From Microbacterium testaceum (GTDB lineage: Bacteria; Actinomycetota; Actinomycetes; Actinomycetales; Microbacteriaceae): DNA of 52,373 bases. The translations under genes were made by a program, and so were the position numbers. The stretch lies in contig NZ_LDRU01000101.1 of NCBI RefSeq assembly GCF_001476285.1, positions 1 through 52,373 of the forward strand. Direction: 5' to 3'. Each line of letters opens with the position of its first letter. The stretch's first letter is position 1. Shown piece by piece: positions 26,583-34,000 of the stretch. The notes beneath the pieces were generated by a model. That model was not told the DNA's origin and did not search any database. It was given only the letters and a program-made list of their open reading frames with translations.

Positions 26583-26703
26583 CCGCCTACGCTACCGCGC
26601 GCAGGGCGGTTCGCCGTTTCGCGTGGGCGGCTTCCACCTGCGGAAAAGGTGAGCATCTCTCCGCGTTCCATCTGCGGCATGGGCGGACGCGTAGGGTTTT
26701 CCC

Positions 26704-27429
26704 GTGACCCCGACGATCCCTGATGACGGTGTGGAGATGCCCCAGCTTCCCCTGCTCGAGGCATCCGCCGTCAGCGCCCAAGACGAGGTCAAGCCGACCT
26801 GGCGCGGATGGATCCACGCGGGCACCTTTCCCGTCGCAATCGCGGCCGGCATCGTTCTAATCGTCCTCGCGCACGGCGCCCCGGCCAAGTGGGCATCCGC
26901 CGTGTTCGCGGCATCCTCGCTCCTCCTCTTCGGCAACTCAGCGCTCTATCACCGCTTCCACTGGAAGCCGAAGACCAAGGCCGTCCTCAAGCGCATCGAC
27001 CACGCCAACATCCTGCTGTTGATCGCGGGCACGTACACGCCTCTCGCGGTCCTGGCCCTCGATACCCCGCAGACGGTCCTGCTGCTCTCGATCGTGTGGG
27101 GCGGTGCGCTGCTCGGCATCCTGTTCCGCGTGTTCTGGATCAACGCCCCGCGCTGGCTGTACGTGGCGCTGTACCTCGCCCTGGGCTGGGCCGCGGTGAT
27201 GTACATCGTCGACCTCTTCAAGGCGAATCCCGCGATGATGGTGCTCGTCGTCGTGGGCGGCCTGCTCTACACCGCCGGAGCGATCGTCTACGCGCTCAAG
27301 CGGCCGAACCCGTGGCCGGGGCACTTCGGTTTCCACGAGATCTTCCACGTGTGCACCGTGCTGGCGTTCCTGTGCCACTGGACGGCGTGCCTGCTGATCG
27401 CTCTCGCTCCGGCGTACCACGGCGGCTGA
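26704..27429 (+). CDS. Hemolysin III family (PAQR-like) membrane protein
   Basis: A 241-residue protein with seven predicted helices. Family-defining His-containing segments are NSALYHRFHWKPK after TM2 and HEIFHVCTVLAFLCHW near the C-terminus, expected to bind zinc in PAQR-type proteins. Despite the name, most bacterial members are not proven haemolysins. The GTG at 26704 follows TAGGGT (26692-26697) by 6 nt, pointing to a leaderless mRNA. It is divergent from the UppS-like gene. Confidence 0.93.
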   Translation: MTPTIPDDGVEMPQLPLLEASAVSAQDEVKPTWRGWIHAGTFPVAIAAGIVLIVLAHGAPAKWASAVFAASSLLLFGNSALYHRFHWKPKTKAVLKRIDHANILLLIAGTYTPLAVLALDTPQTVLLLSIVWGGALLGILFRVFWINAPRWLYVALYLALGWAAVMYIVDLFKANPAMMVLVVVGGLLYTAGAIVYALKRPNPWPGHFGFHEIFHVCTVLAFLCHWTACLLIALAPAYHGG

Positions 27430-27445
27430 GCGACCCGCCTGGTCG

Positions 27446-27524
27446 CGCAGATTCGGACCAGAGCGCCAGAATCGGACGGCATGCCCCAGGCTTTCCGAAT
27501 TCGGTCGACCTCTCCGATTCTGCG
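27446..27524. repeat. Intergenic nested palindrome (CGCAGATTCGGA type)
   Basis: Outer arms CGCAGATTCGGA (27446-27457) and TCCGATTCTGCG (27513-27524) pair with one mismatch. Inside, GAATCGGA and the self-complementary CCGAATTCGG recur, so the TCCGAATT theme appears four times within 79 bp. It lies between two convergent genes and may also act as a terminator. Confidence 0.6.
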
Positions 27525-27563
27525 ACGCTCCGGATTACGGATGCCGCGGCCTCGAGGCCGCGC

Positions 27564-27839
27564 TCAGCGGCGGGGAGCGGCGGGGTCGGTGTCGTCGTCG
27601 TCCGGTACGGCGGCCGTCCGAGCGGCGCGCGCCTGCTCCTCGGCGTCGAGCTCGGCGTTGACCTCTTCGCGGTAGCGCCCGCGACGGATGCGACGCAGCA
27701 TGTCCCAGACGAGGAGGAACACCGCGACACCGATGAACGCGATCGCGCCGAAGCCGAACGGTCCGGGCGTGACGAGGGAGTCGTCGGGGGTGTTGGCCGG
27801 GGTGGGCGTGGTCGCGAGAGCGACGAGCACGGGAAGCAT
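27564..27839 (-). CDS. Small membrane protein, hypothetical
   Basis: A 91-residue protein: N-terminal hydrophobic stretch (LPVLVALATTPTPAN), a central transmembrane helix (FGAIAFIGVAVFLLVWDML, about 29-48), then a basic-acidic cytoplasmic tail (RRIRRGRYREEVNAELDAEEQARA) ending in an Asp-rich segment. AAGGA stands just before the ATG at 27839. Divergent from the DUF4307 gene. No function assigned. Confidence 0.7.
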   Translation of the reverse strand: MLPVLVALATTPTPANTPDDSLVTPGPFGFGAIAFIGVAVFLLVWDMLRRIRRGRYREEVNAELDAEEQARAARTAAVPDDDDTDPAAPRR

Positions 27840-27902
27840 GGAGTCCTTCGGTCCGGGCGGAAGCGCGTAGCCTGGAACTCCAGCCTAAAGCCCGGAGAGA
27901 CC

Positions 27903-28298
27903 ATGACGACGCAGGAGATGCTCGATGAGCGCTACGGTCGGCGCACGTCGCCCCGCCGCCGGATCGTGCTGTGGAGCATCGTCGGCGTCGTCGCGCTGAC
28001 GCTCACCGCGCTGCTCGGGTGGACCACCGTGTCGAACACCCTGCGGTCGGTCACAGCGACCGACACGGGCTTCACCGTCACGGATGCGAGCGCCGTCACG
28101 ATCTCCTTCCAGTTCACGGCCCCCGTCGGTGAACCCGTGGCGTGCGCGATCGAGGCGCAGGACGAGGACCACGGAACCGTCGGATGGCGGGTGGTCGAAT
28201 ACCCGGCATCCGAAGATCACAGCCGGGCGTTCACCGAAGAGATTCCGACCCTCGCGCTGGCGACCACGGGTTTTGTCAACTCCTGCTGGGTGCCGTAA
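27903..28298 (+). CDS. DUF4307 domain-containing membrane protein
   Basis: A 131-residue protein: basic N-terminus (LDERYGRRTSPRRR), one transmembrane helix (about 20-41), then an extracytoplasmic domain of about 90 residues ending ALATTGFVNSCWVP, as in the actinobacterial DUF4307 family. That family typically sits immediately upstream of greA, as here. The ATG at 27903 has a GGAGAG site. The -35 and -10 of the greA promoter lie inside its last codons and stop. Function unknown. Confidence 0.88.
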   Translation: MTTQEMLDERYGRRTSPRRRIVLWSIVGVVALTLTALLGWTTVSNTLRSVTATDTGFTVTDASAVTISFQFTAPVGEPVACAIEAQDEDHGTVGWRVVEYPASEDHSRAFTEEIPTLALATTGFVNSCWVP

Positions 28299-28301
28299 AA
28301 T
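28273..28301 (+). promoter_or_regulatory. Strong promoter of greA
   Basis: TTGTCA (28273-28278), 17-bp spacer, TAAAAT (28296-28301): near-consensus for the housekeeping sigma factor, embedded in the 3-prime end of the DUF4307 gene. It leaves a leader of about 90 nt before the greA GTG. Confidence 0.8.
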
Positions 28302-28315
28302 AGCCTCAGATGACG

Positions 28316-28338
28316 CGCCCCGGCTCGATGCCGGGGCG
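28316..28338 (+). promoter_or_regulatory. Hairpin in the greA leader (possible attenuator)
   Basis: CGCCCCGGC-tcgat-GCCGGGGCG (28316-28338), a 9-bp GC stem about 10 nt after the expected transcription start, followed by TTCGAC. It could be a terminator for the DUF4307 transcript, or an attenuator for greA itself; in E. coli greA also has a structured leader giving short RNAs. Confidence 0.5.
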
Positions 28339-28400
28339 TTCGACATATACCCCGGCGGCACACGCGATGAACGCCGCTCGCCCTCGACGAAGGAGTAACC

Positions 28401-28892
28401 GTGTCCAACGACGCTCAGGTGACGTTCCTCACCCAGGACGCCTACGACCGTCTGGCTCAGGAGCTCGAGCACCTCTCGACCACCGGCCGTGAAGAGATCG
28501 CGAAGCGCATCGAAGCCGCCCGCGAAGAGGGCGACCTGAAAGAGAACGGCGGCTACCACGCCGCGAAGGACGAGCAGGGCAAGCAGGAGGCGCGTATCCG
28601 CACGCTGCAGCAGCTCCTGAAGGACGCCAAGGTCGGCGAGGCGCCCGAGAGCCACGGCGTGGTCGAGTCGGGCACGGTCGTGACCGCCGTCGTCGCTGGC
28701 GGCGAAGAGAAGTTCCTGCTCGGCAACCGCGAGATCGCGGCGAACTCCGAGCTCGACGTCTACAGCGAGGCCTCCCCGCTGGGTGCGGCGATCATCGGCC
28801 TCAAGGAGGGCGAGAAGGGCTCCTACACCGCCCCCAACGGCAAGGAGATCTCGGTCGAGATCCTCAAGGTCGAGACCTACTCCGGCCAGTAA
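28401..28892 (+). CDS. greA: Transcription elongation factor GreA
   Basis: A 163-residue factor that enters the RNA polymerase secondary channel and stimulates cleavage of backtracked RNA. The N-terminal coiled coil contains the acidic tip segment EEGDLKENGGYHAAKDEQG, and the C-terminal domain ends SYTAPNGKEISVEILKVETY. GTG at 28401 has AAGGAG at good spacing. Expressed from its own promoter at 28273-28301; a 12-bp terminator stem follows. Confidence 0.97.
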   Translation: MSNDAQVTFLTQDAYDRLAQELEHLSTTGREEIAKRIEAAREEGDLKENGGYHAAKDEQGKQEARIRTLQQLLKDAKVGEAPESHGVVESGTVVTAVVAGGEEKFLLGNREIAANSELDVYSEASPLGAAIIGLKEGEKGSYTAPNGKEISVEILKVETYSGQ

Positions 28893-28902
28893 GCCCCACG
28901 AT

Positions 28903-28939
28903 CACGAGCCGCTCCCCCGTTCGGGGTGAGCGGCTCGTG
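28903..28939 (+). terminator. Terminator of greA
   Basis: CACGAGCCGCTC / GAGCGGCTCGTG, 12-bp perfect stem (28903-28914, 28928-28939). It may also stop convergent transcription from ilvA. Confidence 0.88.
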
Positions 28940-29065
28940 GCGTTTCGGGGTCAGGATGCCACGGCTCCGGGCCGTGCTGCGCGTCAGGGGCGCCTGCGCG
29001 CCCACCGTTCGAGACTGGGTGCGTACACGACCCCGAGCCGACGGGGCGGCTCGGGGACCGGCGAG

Positions 29066-30295
29066 TCAGTCGGGGACGACGGTCGCGATGAAGCCCGCGT
29101 CCTCGAGCGTCTTGATCACTAGCGCGCGGTGCTCGGCACCGCGGGTCTCGACGCTCAGCTGCAGGATCACCTCGCTGATCTGCAAGCCCTGCCCGTGACG
29201 CGTGTGGAGCACCTCGATGACGTTCGCGCCCACCTGCGCGAGAAGCTCCGAGACGCGCGCGAGCTGGCCGGGACGGTCGGGCAGCGGGATACGCAGCGAC
29301 ATGTATCGACCGGATGCCGAGAGACCGTGCGCCACGACGCGCTGCAGCAGCAGGGGGTCGATGTTCCCGCCGGACAGGATCGTCACGGTGGGGCCGGTCG
29401 CCTGGATCTTGCCCGCGAGGATCGCGGCGACGCCCACGGCACCGGCGGGCTCGACGACCTGCTTCGCCCGCTCGAGGAGCACGAGCAGAGCGCGCGCGAT
29501 GTCGTCCTCGGTGACGGTGACGACCTCGTCGATGTACTGCCGGATGAGTTCGAACGGCAGATCGCCGGGGCGGGCGACCGCGATGCCGTCGGCGATCGTC
29601 GGGGTCGTCTCGACCTGCATCGGGTACCCGGCGGCGAGCGACGACGGGTAGGCGGCGGAGTTGTGCGCCTGCACGCCGATGATGCGCACGTGACGGCCTT
29701 CGGCCGCGGCGCGGGCCTTGACGGCGGCGGCGACGCCGGCGGCCAGACCGCCTCCACCGATGCCCACGATGATCGTCTCGAGGTCGGGCATGTCTTCGAC
29801 GAGCTCGAGCCCGAGCGTCCCCTGCCCCACGACGATGTCGCGGTGGTCGAACGGGTGGATCAGTACGGCCCCCGTGCGCTCGGCGAACTCGGCGGCGAGG
29901 CGCAGCGGCGTCTCGACGGTGGCGCCCTCGAGGATCACCTCGGCACCGTACCCACGCGTGGCCAAGAGCTTCGGCACGGGGACGCCGAGCGGCATAAAGA
30001 TCGTGGCCGGGATGCCGAGCTGCTGAGCCGCCAGCGCGACGCCCTGCGCGTGGTTGCCGGCGGAGGCGGCGACAACTCCCCGCGCGCGCTCCTCCGCCGT
30101 CAGGCGCGACAGACGGTAGGTGGCGCCGCGGATCTTGAACGAGCCGGTCCGTTGCAGGTTCTCGAGTTTGAGGTTGACGGGAACGCCGAGCAGCTCGGTG
30201 AGGTGCAGCGACTCGTCGAGCGGGGTCCGCGTGATGATGCCGCGCAGAGCCTGCGCGGCATCCTCGAACTCGGCCAGGGTGGGAGTGTCGTTCAT
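29066..30295 (-). CDS. ilvA: Threonine ammonia-lyase (threonine dehydratase)
   Basis: A 409-residue PLP enzyme deaminating threonine to 2-oxobutanoate. The Schiff-base Lys is K54 in TGSFKIRGA; the phosphate-binding loop IGGGGLAAGVAA and VVEPAGAVGVAAI follow. A single C-terminal ACT-like domain (from about 330, MSLRIPLPDRPGQLARVSELLAQVGANVIEV) suggests allosteric control; this layout resembles catabolic or CTN-type enzymes as well as biosynthetic IlvA. AAGGAG precedes the ATG at 30295, which overlaps the stop of the AI-2E family transporter gene (ATGA), an unusual operon partner. Confidence 0.93.
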   Translation of the reverse strand: MNDTPTLAEFEDAAQALRGIITRTPLDESLHLTELLGVPVNLKLENLQRTGSFKIRGATYRLSRLTAEERARGVVAASAGNHAQGVALAAQQLGIPATIFMPLGVPVPKLLATRGYGAEVILEGATVETPLRLAAEFAERTGAVLIHPFDHRDIVVGQGTLGLELVEDMPDLETIIVGIGGGGLAAGVAAAVKARAAAEGRHVRIIGVQAHNSAAYPSSLAAGYPMQVETTPTIADGIAVARPGDLPFELIRQYIDEVVTVTEDDIARALLVLLERAKQVVEPAGAVGVAAILAGKIQATGPTVTILSGGNIDPLLLQRVVAHGLSASGRYMSLRIPLPDRPGQLARVSELLAQVGANVIEVLHTRHGQGLQISEVILQLSVETRGAEHRALVIKTLEDAGFIATVVPD

Positions 30296-31482
30296 GATCT
30301 CCTTCCGCGCTCGCGCGGGACGGTCTGCCAGATGAGATCGCGGGACGCCAGCGGCTGCCCCTCGTGCTCCCAGGCCTTGGAACTGAGGTACACCGCGACC
30401 ACGTTGACGAACGCCGCGAGCGGCACGGCGAACAGCGCACCGGCGATCCCACCGATCATGGCGCCTCCGGCGACGACCAGGACGACGGCGAGCGGGTGCA
30501 CCTTGACCGCCGACCCCATCAGGATCGGCTGGAGGATGTGACTCTCGACCTGCTGCACACCCAGGACGACGATGAGCATGAACAGCGCAATGAGCGGGCC
30601 GTTGTAGACGAGCGCGATGAAGACGGCAAGAGCGCCGGTGGCCACGGCTCCGACGAACGGGATGAACGCCCCGAGGAAGACCAATACCCCGATCGGGATG
30701 GACAGCGGCACTCCGAGAAGGAAAGCGCCGAGGCCGATACCGATCGCGTCGATCGTCGCGACGAGCAGCTGCGTCCGCGCGTAGCTCTTGACCGTGCGCC
30801 AGCCCGCACGACCGGCGCCGTCGACGGCCGGGCGCGCGACGCGCGGGAACAGGCGCGTGGTCCAGCGCCAGATGCCGCCACCGTCGGCGAGCAGGCACAG
30901 CAGGATGAAGAGCGTCAGCAGCACCCCGGTGCCGACGTGGCCGAGAGTCGTTCCGATGGCGAGGGCACCCGTCCACAGGAGCTCCGCCTGCTGTTGCAGG
31001 AAGGTCCCGGCCTGGGTCAGTCCGTCGTCGATCTGCTGCGCACTGAGGTGCAGGGGGCCGTCGATGAGGTACTGGCGGAACTGTTCGACCGCGAGCACCG
31101 TGCGGTTCTGGACCGAGGCGAACTCGCGCGAGATCTGCCAGACCGCGAGCCAGACGAGGCCCGAGATGATCGCGATGGTCCCGAGCACCGTCACGACGAT
31201 GGCGAGCCACTTGGGCCAGCGGTGACGCTGAAGGAACGAGAACGCCGGCCAGACGAGCGCCGTGATGAGGATCGCGACCAGGAGAGGGATCACCAGCAGC
31301 TTCAGCTGGATGACGACCCAGATGACCACGCCGACGGCGGCGGCGATCACGAGCAGCCGCCACGCGTACGCCGTGGTCTGCCGGAGCGCCGGGGGTATCG
31401 CAGGCTGAAGATCGCTCGAAACCGTGCGCCGTCGGAGGGCGTCGAAGAACGATCCGCGAGGCTCGGGATCGGGTCCGGTCAT
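30292..31482 (-). CDS. AI-2E family transporter (YdiK/TqsA-like permease)
   Basis: A 396-residue integral membrane protein with about eight helices and the family features IPLLVAILITALVWP, the long extracytoplasmic region between TM3 and TM4, LGVPLSIPIGVLVFLGAFIPFVGAV and VQQVESHILQPILMG. Members were named for autoinducer-2 export but many transport other substrates, so the substrate is open. The ATG at 31482 follows TAGGCT (31489-31494, minus strand) by 6 nt. Its stop is coupled to ilvA; export of an amino-acid-related compound would be a reasonable but untested guess. Confidence 0.93.
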   Translation of the reverse strand: MTGPDPEPRGSFFDALRRRTVSSDLQPAIPPALRQTTAYAWRLLVIAAAVGVVIWVVIQLKLLVIPLLVAILITALVWPAFSFLQRHRWPKWLAIVVTVLGTIAIISGLVWLAVWQISREFASVQNRTVLAVEQFRQYLIDGPLHLSAQQIDDGLTQAGTFLQQQAELLWTGALAIGTTLGHVGTGVLLTLFILLCLLADGGGIWRWTTRLFPRVARPAVDGAGRAGWRTVKSYARTQLLVATIDAIGIGLGAFLLGVPLSIPIGVLVFLGAFIPFVGAVATGALAVFIALVYNGPLIALFMLIVVLGVQQVESHILQPILMGSAVKVHPLAVVLVVAGGAMIGGIAGALFAVPLAAFVNVVAVYLSSKAWEHEGQPLASRDLIWQTVPRERGRRS

Positions 31483-31552
31483 CCTGTCAGCCTACCGCCG
31501 CGCTCCCTGCGGGATCGCCGTGATGTCGGAGGCTGTGGCTACGGTGAGACGC

Positions 31553-32794
31553 ATGATCACGACGCTCCGCCGCGCCGACGCACGCCGCATCGCCCTGGCC
31601 GCCCAGGGCTTTGCCCGCCCTCGCCCCGAGACGGTCGGCACGCGTCAGATCACGGGTGCGCTGCACCGCATGCGCATCCTGCAGATCGACTCGGTCAACG
31701 TCTTCTCGCGCTCGCACTACATGCCGCTCTTCGCGCGCCTCGGTGCGTACGACACAACCCTTCTCGACAAGCTCGCGTTCTCGCGCCGGCCGAAATGGGC
31801 GGAATCGTGGGCGCACGTGGCATCCCTCGTCCCCGTCGACGACTGGCCGCTGCTGCAGTTCCGTCGCGACGCCCTGCGCGACAAGTACGGCAACGACGAC
31901 TGGGCGGCTGCCAACCAGCCGCTGTTGCAGTGGCTGCGCGACGAGCTCGCCGCGCGCGGCCCGCTGCGTCCGGCCGAGATCGAGCACGATGCTCGCAGCG
32001 GCTCACGGGGGTCGTGGTGGGGCTGGGACGACGTCAAGAACGGCCTCGAGCGGCTGTGGCTCTTCGGCGACGTCGCGATCGCGGGGCGACGGGGGTTCGA
32101 GCGGCGGTATGCGCTGGCATCCGATGTCCTCCCTCCGTCCGCGCTCGAGACCACCGTGCCGCGTCAGATGGCCATCGCCGAGCTCGTGCGGCGGGCTGCG
32201 GTGGCGTACGGCGTGGCGACGGCCGCCGACCTCGCCGACTACTGGCGCGTCCGCGACCGGCCGGCGGTGATGGCCGCCGTGCACGACCTGGTCGACGCCG
32301 GCGAGCTGATCCCCGTGCAGGTGGAGGGGTGGCAGGTGGCTGGGCGACCCGCGAAAGCATGGCTGCACCGGGATGCCGCGCGCCCGCGCCGCCTCGATGC
32401 GGCGGCGATCCTCACGCCCTTCGACCCGGTGGTCTGGTTCCGCGACCGCGCGGAGCGGCTGTTCGATTTCGACTATCGCATTGAGATCTACACGCCGGCT
32501 CCCCAGCGTCGGTTCGGCTACTACTCGCTCCCGGTGATCGTCGGCGACGACGTCGTGGGTCGCGTCGACCTCAAGGCCGACCGCATGTCCAGCGCCCTCC
32601 GCGTGCAGTCGGCGTGGTGGGAGCACGGCGCGCCCCCGGATGCCGCCGAGCGACTCGCGGCCGAGTTGCTCACGGCTGCGCGCTGGCAGGGTCTCGATCG
32701 CGTGACCGTTTCCCGATGGGGCGACGCCGCGGATGCCCTGGCGGGCGCGCTCCGCGCAGAACGCCATGAGCATCCCGACGGGCGCTCCACCTGA
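31553..32794 (+). CDS. Winged-helix DNA glycosylase, YcaQ/AlkX family
   Basis: A 413-residue HTH_42-type protein related to interstrand-crosslink glycosylases. The catalytic-type motif is QID (Q44-D46 in LQIDSVNVF), the QxD form of the YcaQ (AlkX) branch rather than the QxQ of AlkZ. Further family segments are SRSHYMPLFARLG, LPRQMAIAELVRRAA-like winged helix and AAILTPFDPVVWFRDRAERLFDFDYRIEIY. The ATG at 31553 follows TACGGT (31540-31545) by 7 nt. It would unhook alkylated bases; no self-resistance cluster lies nearby. Confidence 0.9.
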   Translation: MITTLRRADARRIALAAQGFARPRPETVGTRQITGALHRMRILQIDSVNVFSRSHYMPLFARLGAYDTTLLDKLAFSRRPKWAESWAHVASLVPVDDWPLLQFRRDALRDKYGNDDWAAANQPLLQWLRDELAARGPLRPAEIEHDARSGSRGSWWGWDDVKNGLERLWLFGDVAIAGRRGFERRYALASDVLPPSALETTVPRQMAIAELVRRAAVAYGVATAADLADYWRVRDRPAVMAAVHDLVDAGELIPVQVEGWQVAGRPAKAWLHRDAARPRRLDAAAILTPFDPVVWFRDRAERLFDFDYRIEIYTPAPQRRFGYYSLPVIVGDDVVGRVDLKADRMSSALRVQSAWWEHGAPPDAAERLAAELLTAARWQGLDRVTVSRWGDAADALAGALRAERHEHPDGRST

Positions 32795-32827
32795 AACGCG
32801 CCCCCTCCGATCCGGAGAGGGCGCGTT
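32795..32827. terminator. Bidirectional terminator
   Basis: 15-bp arms AACGCGCCCCCTCCG / CGGAGAGGGCGCGTT with one mismatch (32795-32809, 32813-32827) between the convergent YcaQ-like and LemA genes. Confidence 0.85.
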
Positions 32828-32830
32828 CGG

Positions 32831-33400
32831 TCAGAACTGGACGCGAGGTGGTTCGGCGATGGCCGCGCCGTCGACGACCTCGAAGAACTCCCGCTCGCTG
32901 AAGCCGAGCTGCCGGGCGAACAGGTTGTTCGGGAAGACCTTGATCTTCGTGTTGAGCTCGCGGACACCCCCGTTGTAGAAGCGACGCGAGGCCTGGATCT
33001 TGTCTTCGGTGTCGACGATCGAGTGCTGCAACTGCAGGAAATTCTGGCTCGCCTGCAACTGCGGGTACGCCTCGGCGACGGCGAACAGCGACTTCAGGGC
33101 CTGTTGCATGTGGCCCTCGGCGACGCCGGCCGCCGCGGGACTCTCGGCCGAGAGCGTCTCGGCACGAGCGCGCGTGACGTTCTCGAACACGGCCTTCTCG
33201 TGGGCCGCGTACCCCTTCACCGTCTCGATGAGATTCGGGAGCAGGTCGGCGCGGCGCTTCAGCTGGACCGTGATGTCACTCCACGCCTCGTCGACGCGCA
33301 CGTTCAGCGCGACAAGCGAGTTGTAGGTGGCCCACAGGTAGATGCCGGCGATCACCACGATGCCGACGATCACCAAGACCGGTACGAGCCACTCCCACAT
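32831..33400 (-). CDS. LemA family protein
   Basis: A 189-residue protein: an N-terminal transmembrane helix (about 4-25, LVPVLVIVGIVVIAGIYLWATYN), then a helical bundle with the LemA signature VDEAWSDITVQLKRRADLLPNLIETVKGYAAHE and FNGGVRELNTKIKVFPNN-type C-terminus. LemA proteins are membrane-bound and of unclear function. The ATG at 33400 is the likely start (GGGGA upstream); a GTG 12 nt earlier is possible. A TACACT box (33434-33439, minus strand) is a plausible -10. Confidence 0.93.
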   Translation of the reverse strand: MWEWLVPVLVIVGIVVIAGIYLWATYNSLVALNVRVDEAWSDITVQLKRRADLLPNLIETVKGYAAHEKAVFENVTRARAETLSAESPAAAGVAEGHMQQALKSLFAVAEAYPQLQASQNFLQLQHSIVDTEDKIQASRRFYNGGVRELNTKIKVFPNNLFARQLGFSEREFFEVVDGAAIAEPPRVQF

Positions 33401-33505
33401 AAGTCCCCACACTCCGTTCGGAAGATTGCCCTTCAGTGTAACCGTGGCCCGGGGCACGGAACCGGGGTGTGGCGGGGACTCTCAGCGGATGTGGATCAGG
33501 GCCAG

Positions 33506-33578
33506 TACCCCCGGTGGGACTCGAACCCACACTGAAGCGATTTTAAGTCGCCTGCCTCTGCCATTGGGCTACGGGGGC
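33506..33578 (-). tRNA. tRNA with UAA anticodon (Leu by anticodon) but class I structure
   Basis: A 73-nt cloverleaf can be drawn completely. The acceptor stem is GCCCCCG/CGGGGGT with a terminal G-U pair and discriminator A73. The D-stem has three pairs (GCC/GGC). The anticodon stem is GGCGA/TCGCT around the loop CTTAAAA (anticodon TAA). The variable loop is only 5 nt (TCAGT), and the T-arm is GTGGG-TTCGAGT-CCCAC. CCA is not encoded. Bacterial tRNA-Leu is normally class II with a long variable arm, so anticodon and body disagree. The real amino acid is therefore uncertain. It lies 106 bp upstream of LemA on the same strand. Confidence 0.85.
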
Positions 33579-33654
33579 CCGAGTCTCAACCGTATCGCGG
33601 GTGGCCCCGGGTACCGGCATGAGGAACGCCGCGGGGTTCGGGCATGCGCACGGC

Positions 33655-33786
33655 GGGCCGTTAGGCGGACTTCGGTCGCGACACGCCGGCGCACGACGAG
33701 GCCGAGCGGCGCGTCGGCCATGAACTCCGCACGACGGCACCGGATGCCGCGGAGCCGGGGCGTGGCATCCGGAAACGACGAGACCC
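33655..33786. repeat. Intergenic repeat unit, copy b (double hairpin)
   Basis: Contains the element GCCGTTAGGCGGA ... GCGACACGCCGGC ... GGCGCGTCG ... ACTCCGCACGACGGCAC (33657-33738), foldable as one long imperfect hairpin, followed by a second hairpin CGGATGCC / GGCATCCG and ending CGACGAGACCC. A very similar unit follows at 33827-33960. The whole gap from the tRNA to the ndh terminator (33579-33952) holds no gene I can support. Confidence 0.75.
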
Positions 33787-33826
33787 GACAGTGGCATCGA
33801 CCCGAAGATTCCGACGCCGCCACAGC

Positions 33827-33960
33827 GGACCGTCAGGCGGAAACGGGCGACGACACGCCGGCGACGGGCGTGCCGGAGCGGCGCGTCGGCCATGAACTCC
33901 GCACGACGGCACCGGATGCCGGAACGCCGGGGACGGCGGCATCCGGAAACGACGAGACCC
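33827..33960. repeat. Intergenic repeat unit, copy c (double hairpin), tandem with copy b
   Basis: CCGTCAGGCGGA ... CGACACGCCGGCG ... GGCGCGTCGGCCATGAACTC, CGCACGACGGCAC, then CGGATGCC / GGCATCCG and GGAAACGACGAGACC. It shares long identical stretches with copy b, and its end overlaps the left arm of the ndh terminator. Confidence 0.75.
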
Positions 33961-33989
33961 CCGCACCCGGAAAGGGCACGGGGGTCTCG
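33953..33989 (-). terminator. Terminator of the NDH-2 gene
   Basis: CGAGACCCCCG / CGGGGGTCTCG (33953-33963, 33979-33989), 11-bp stem directly downstream of the ndh stop on the minus strand. Confidence 0.82.
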
Positions 33990-34000
33990 GGAGGCGACGA

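Noticed and set aside
29129..30541. 470-codon plus-strand open frame opposite ilvA
   Set aside because: The minus strand encodes a full threonine dehydratase with PLP lysine and ACT domain; the plus frame has no motif.
33655..33960. CRISPR array
   Set aside because: Only two repeats of about 130 bp with internal symmetry; the spacing and unit length do not fit CRISPR repeats, and no cas genes are present.
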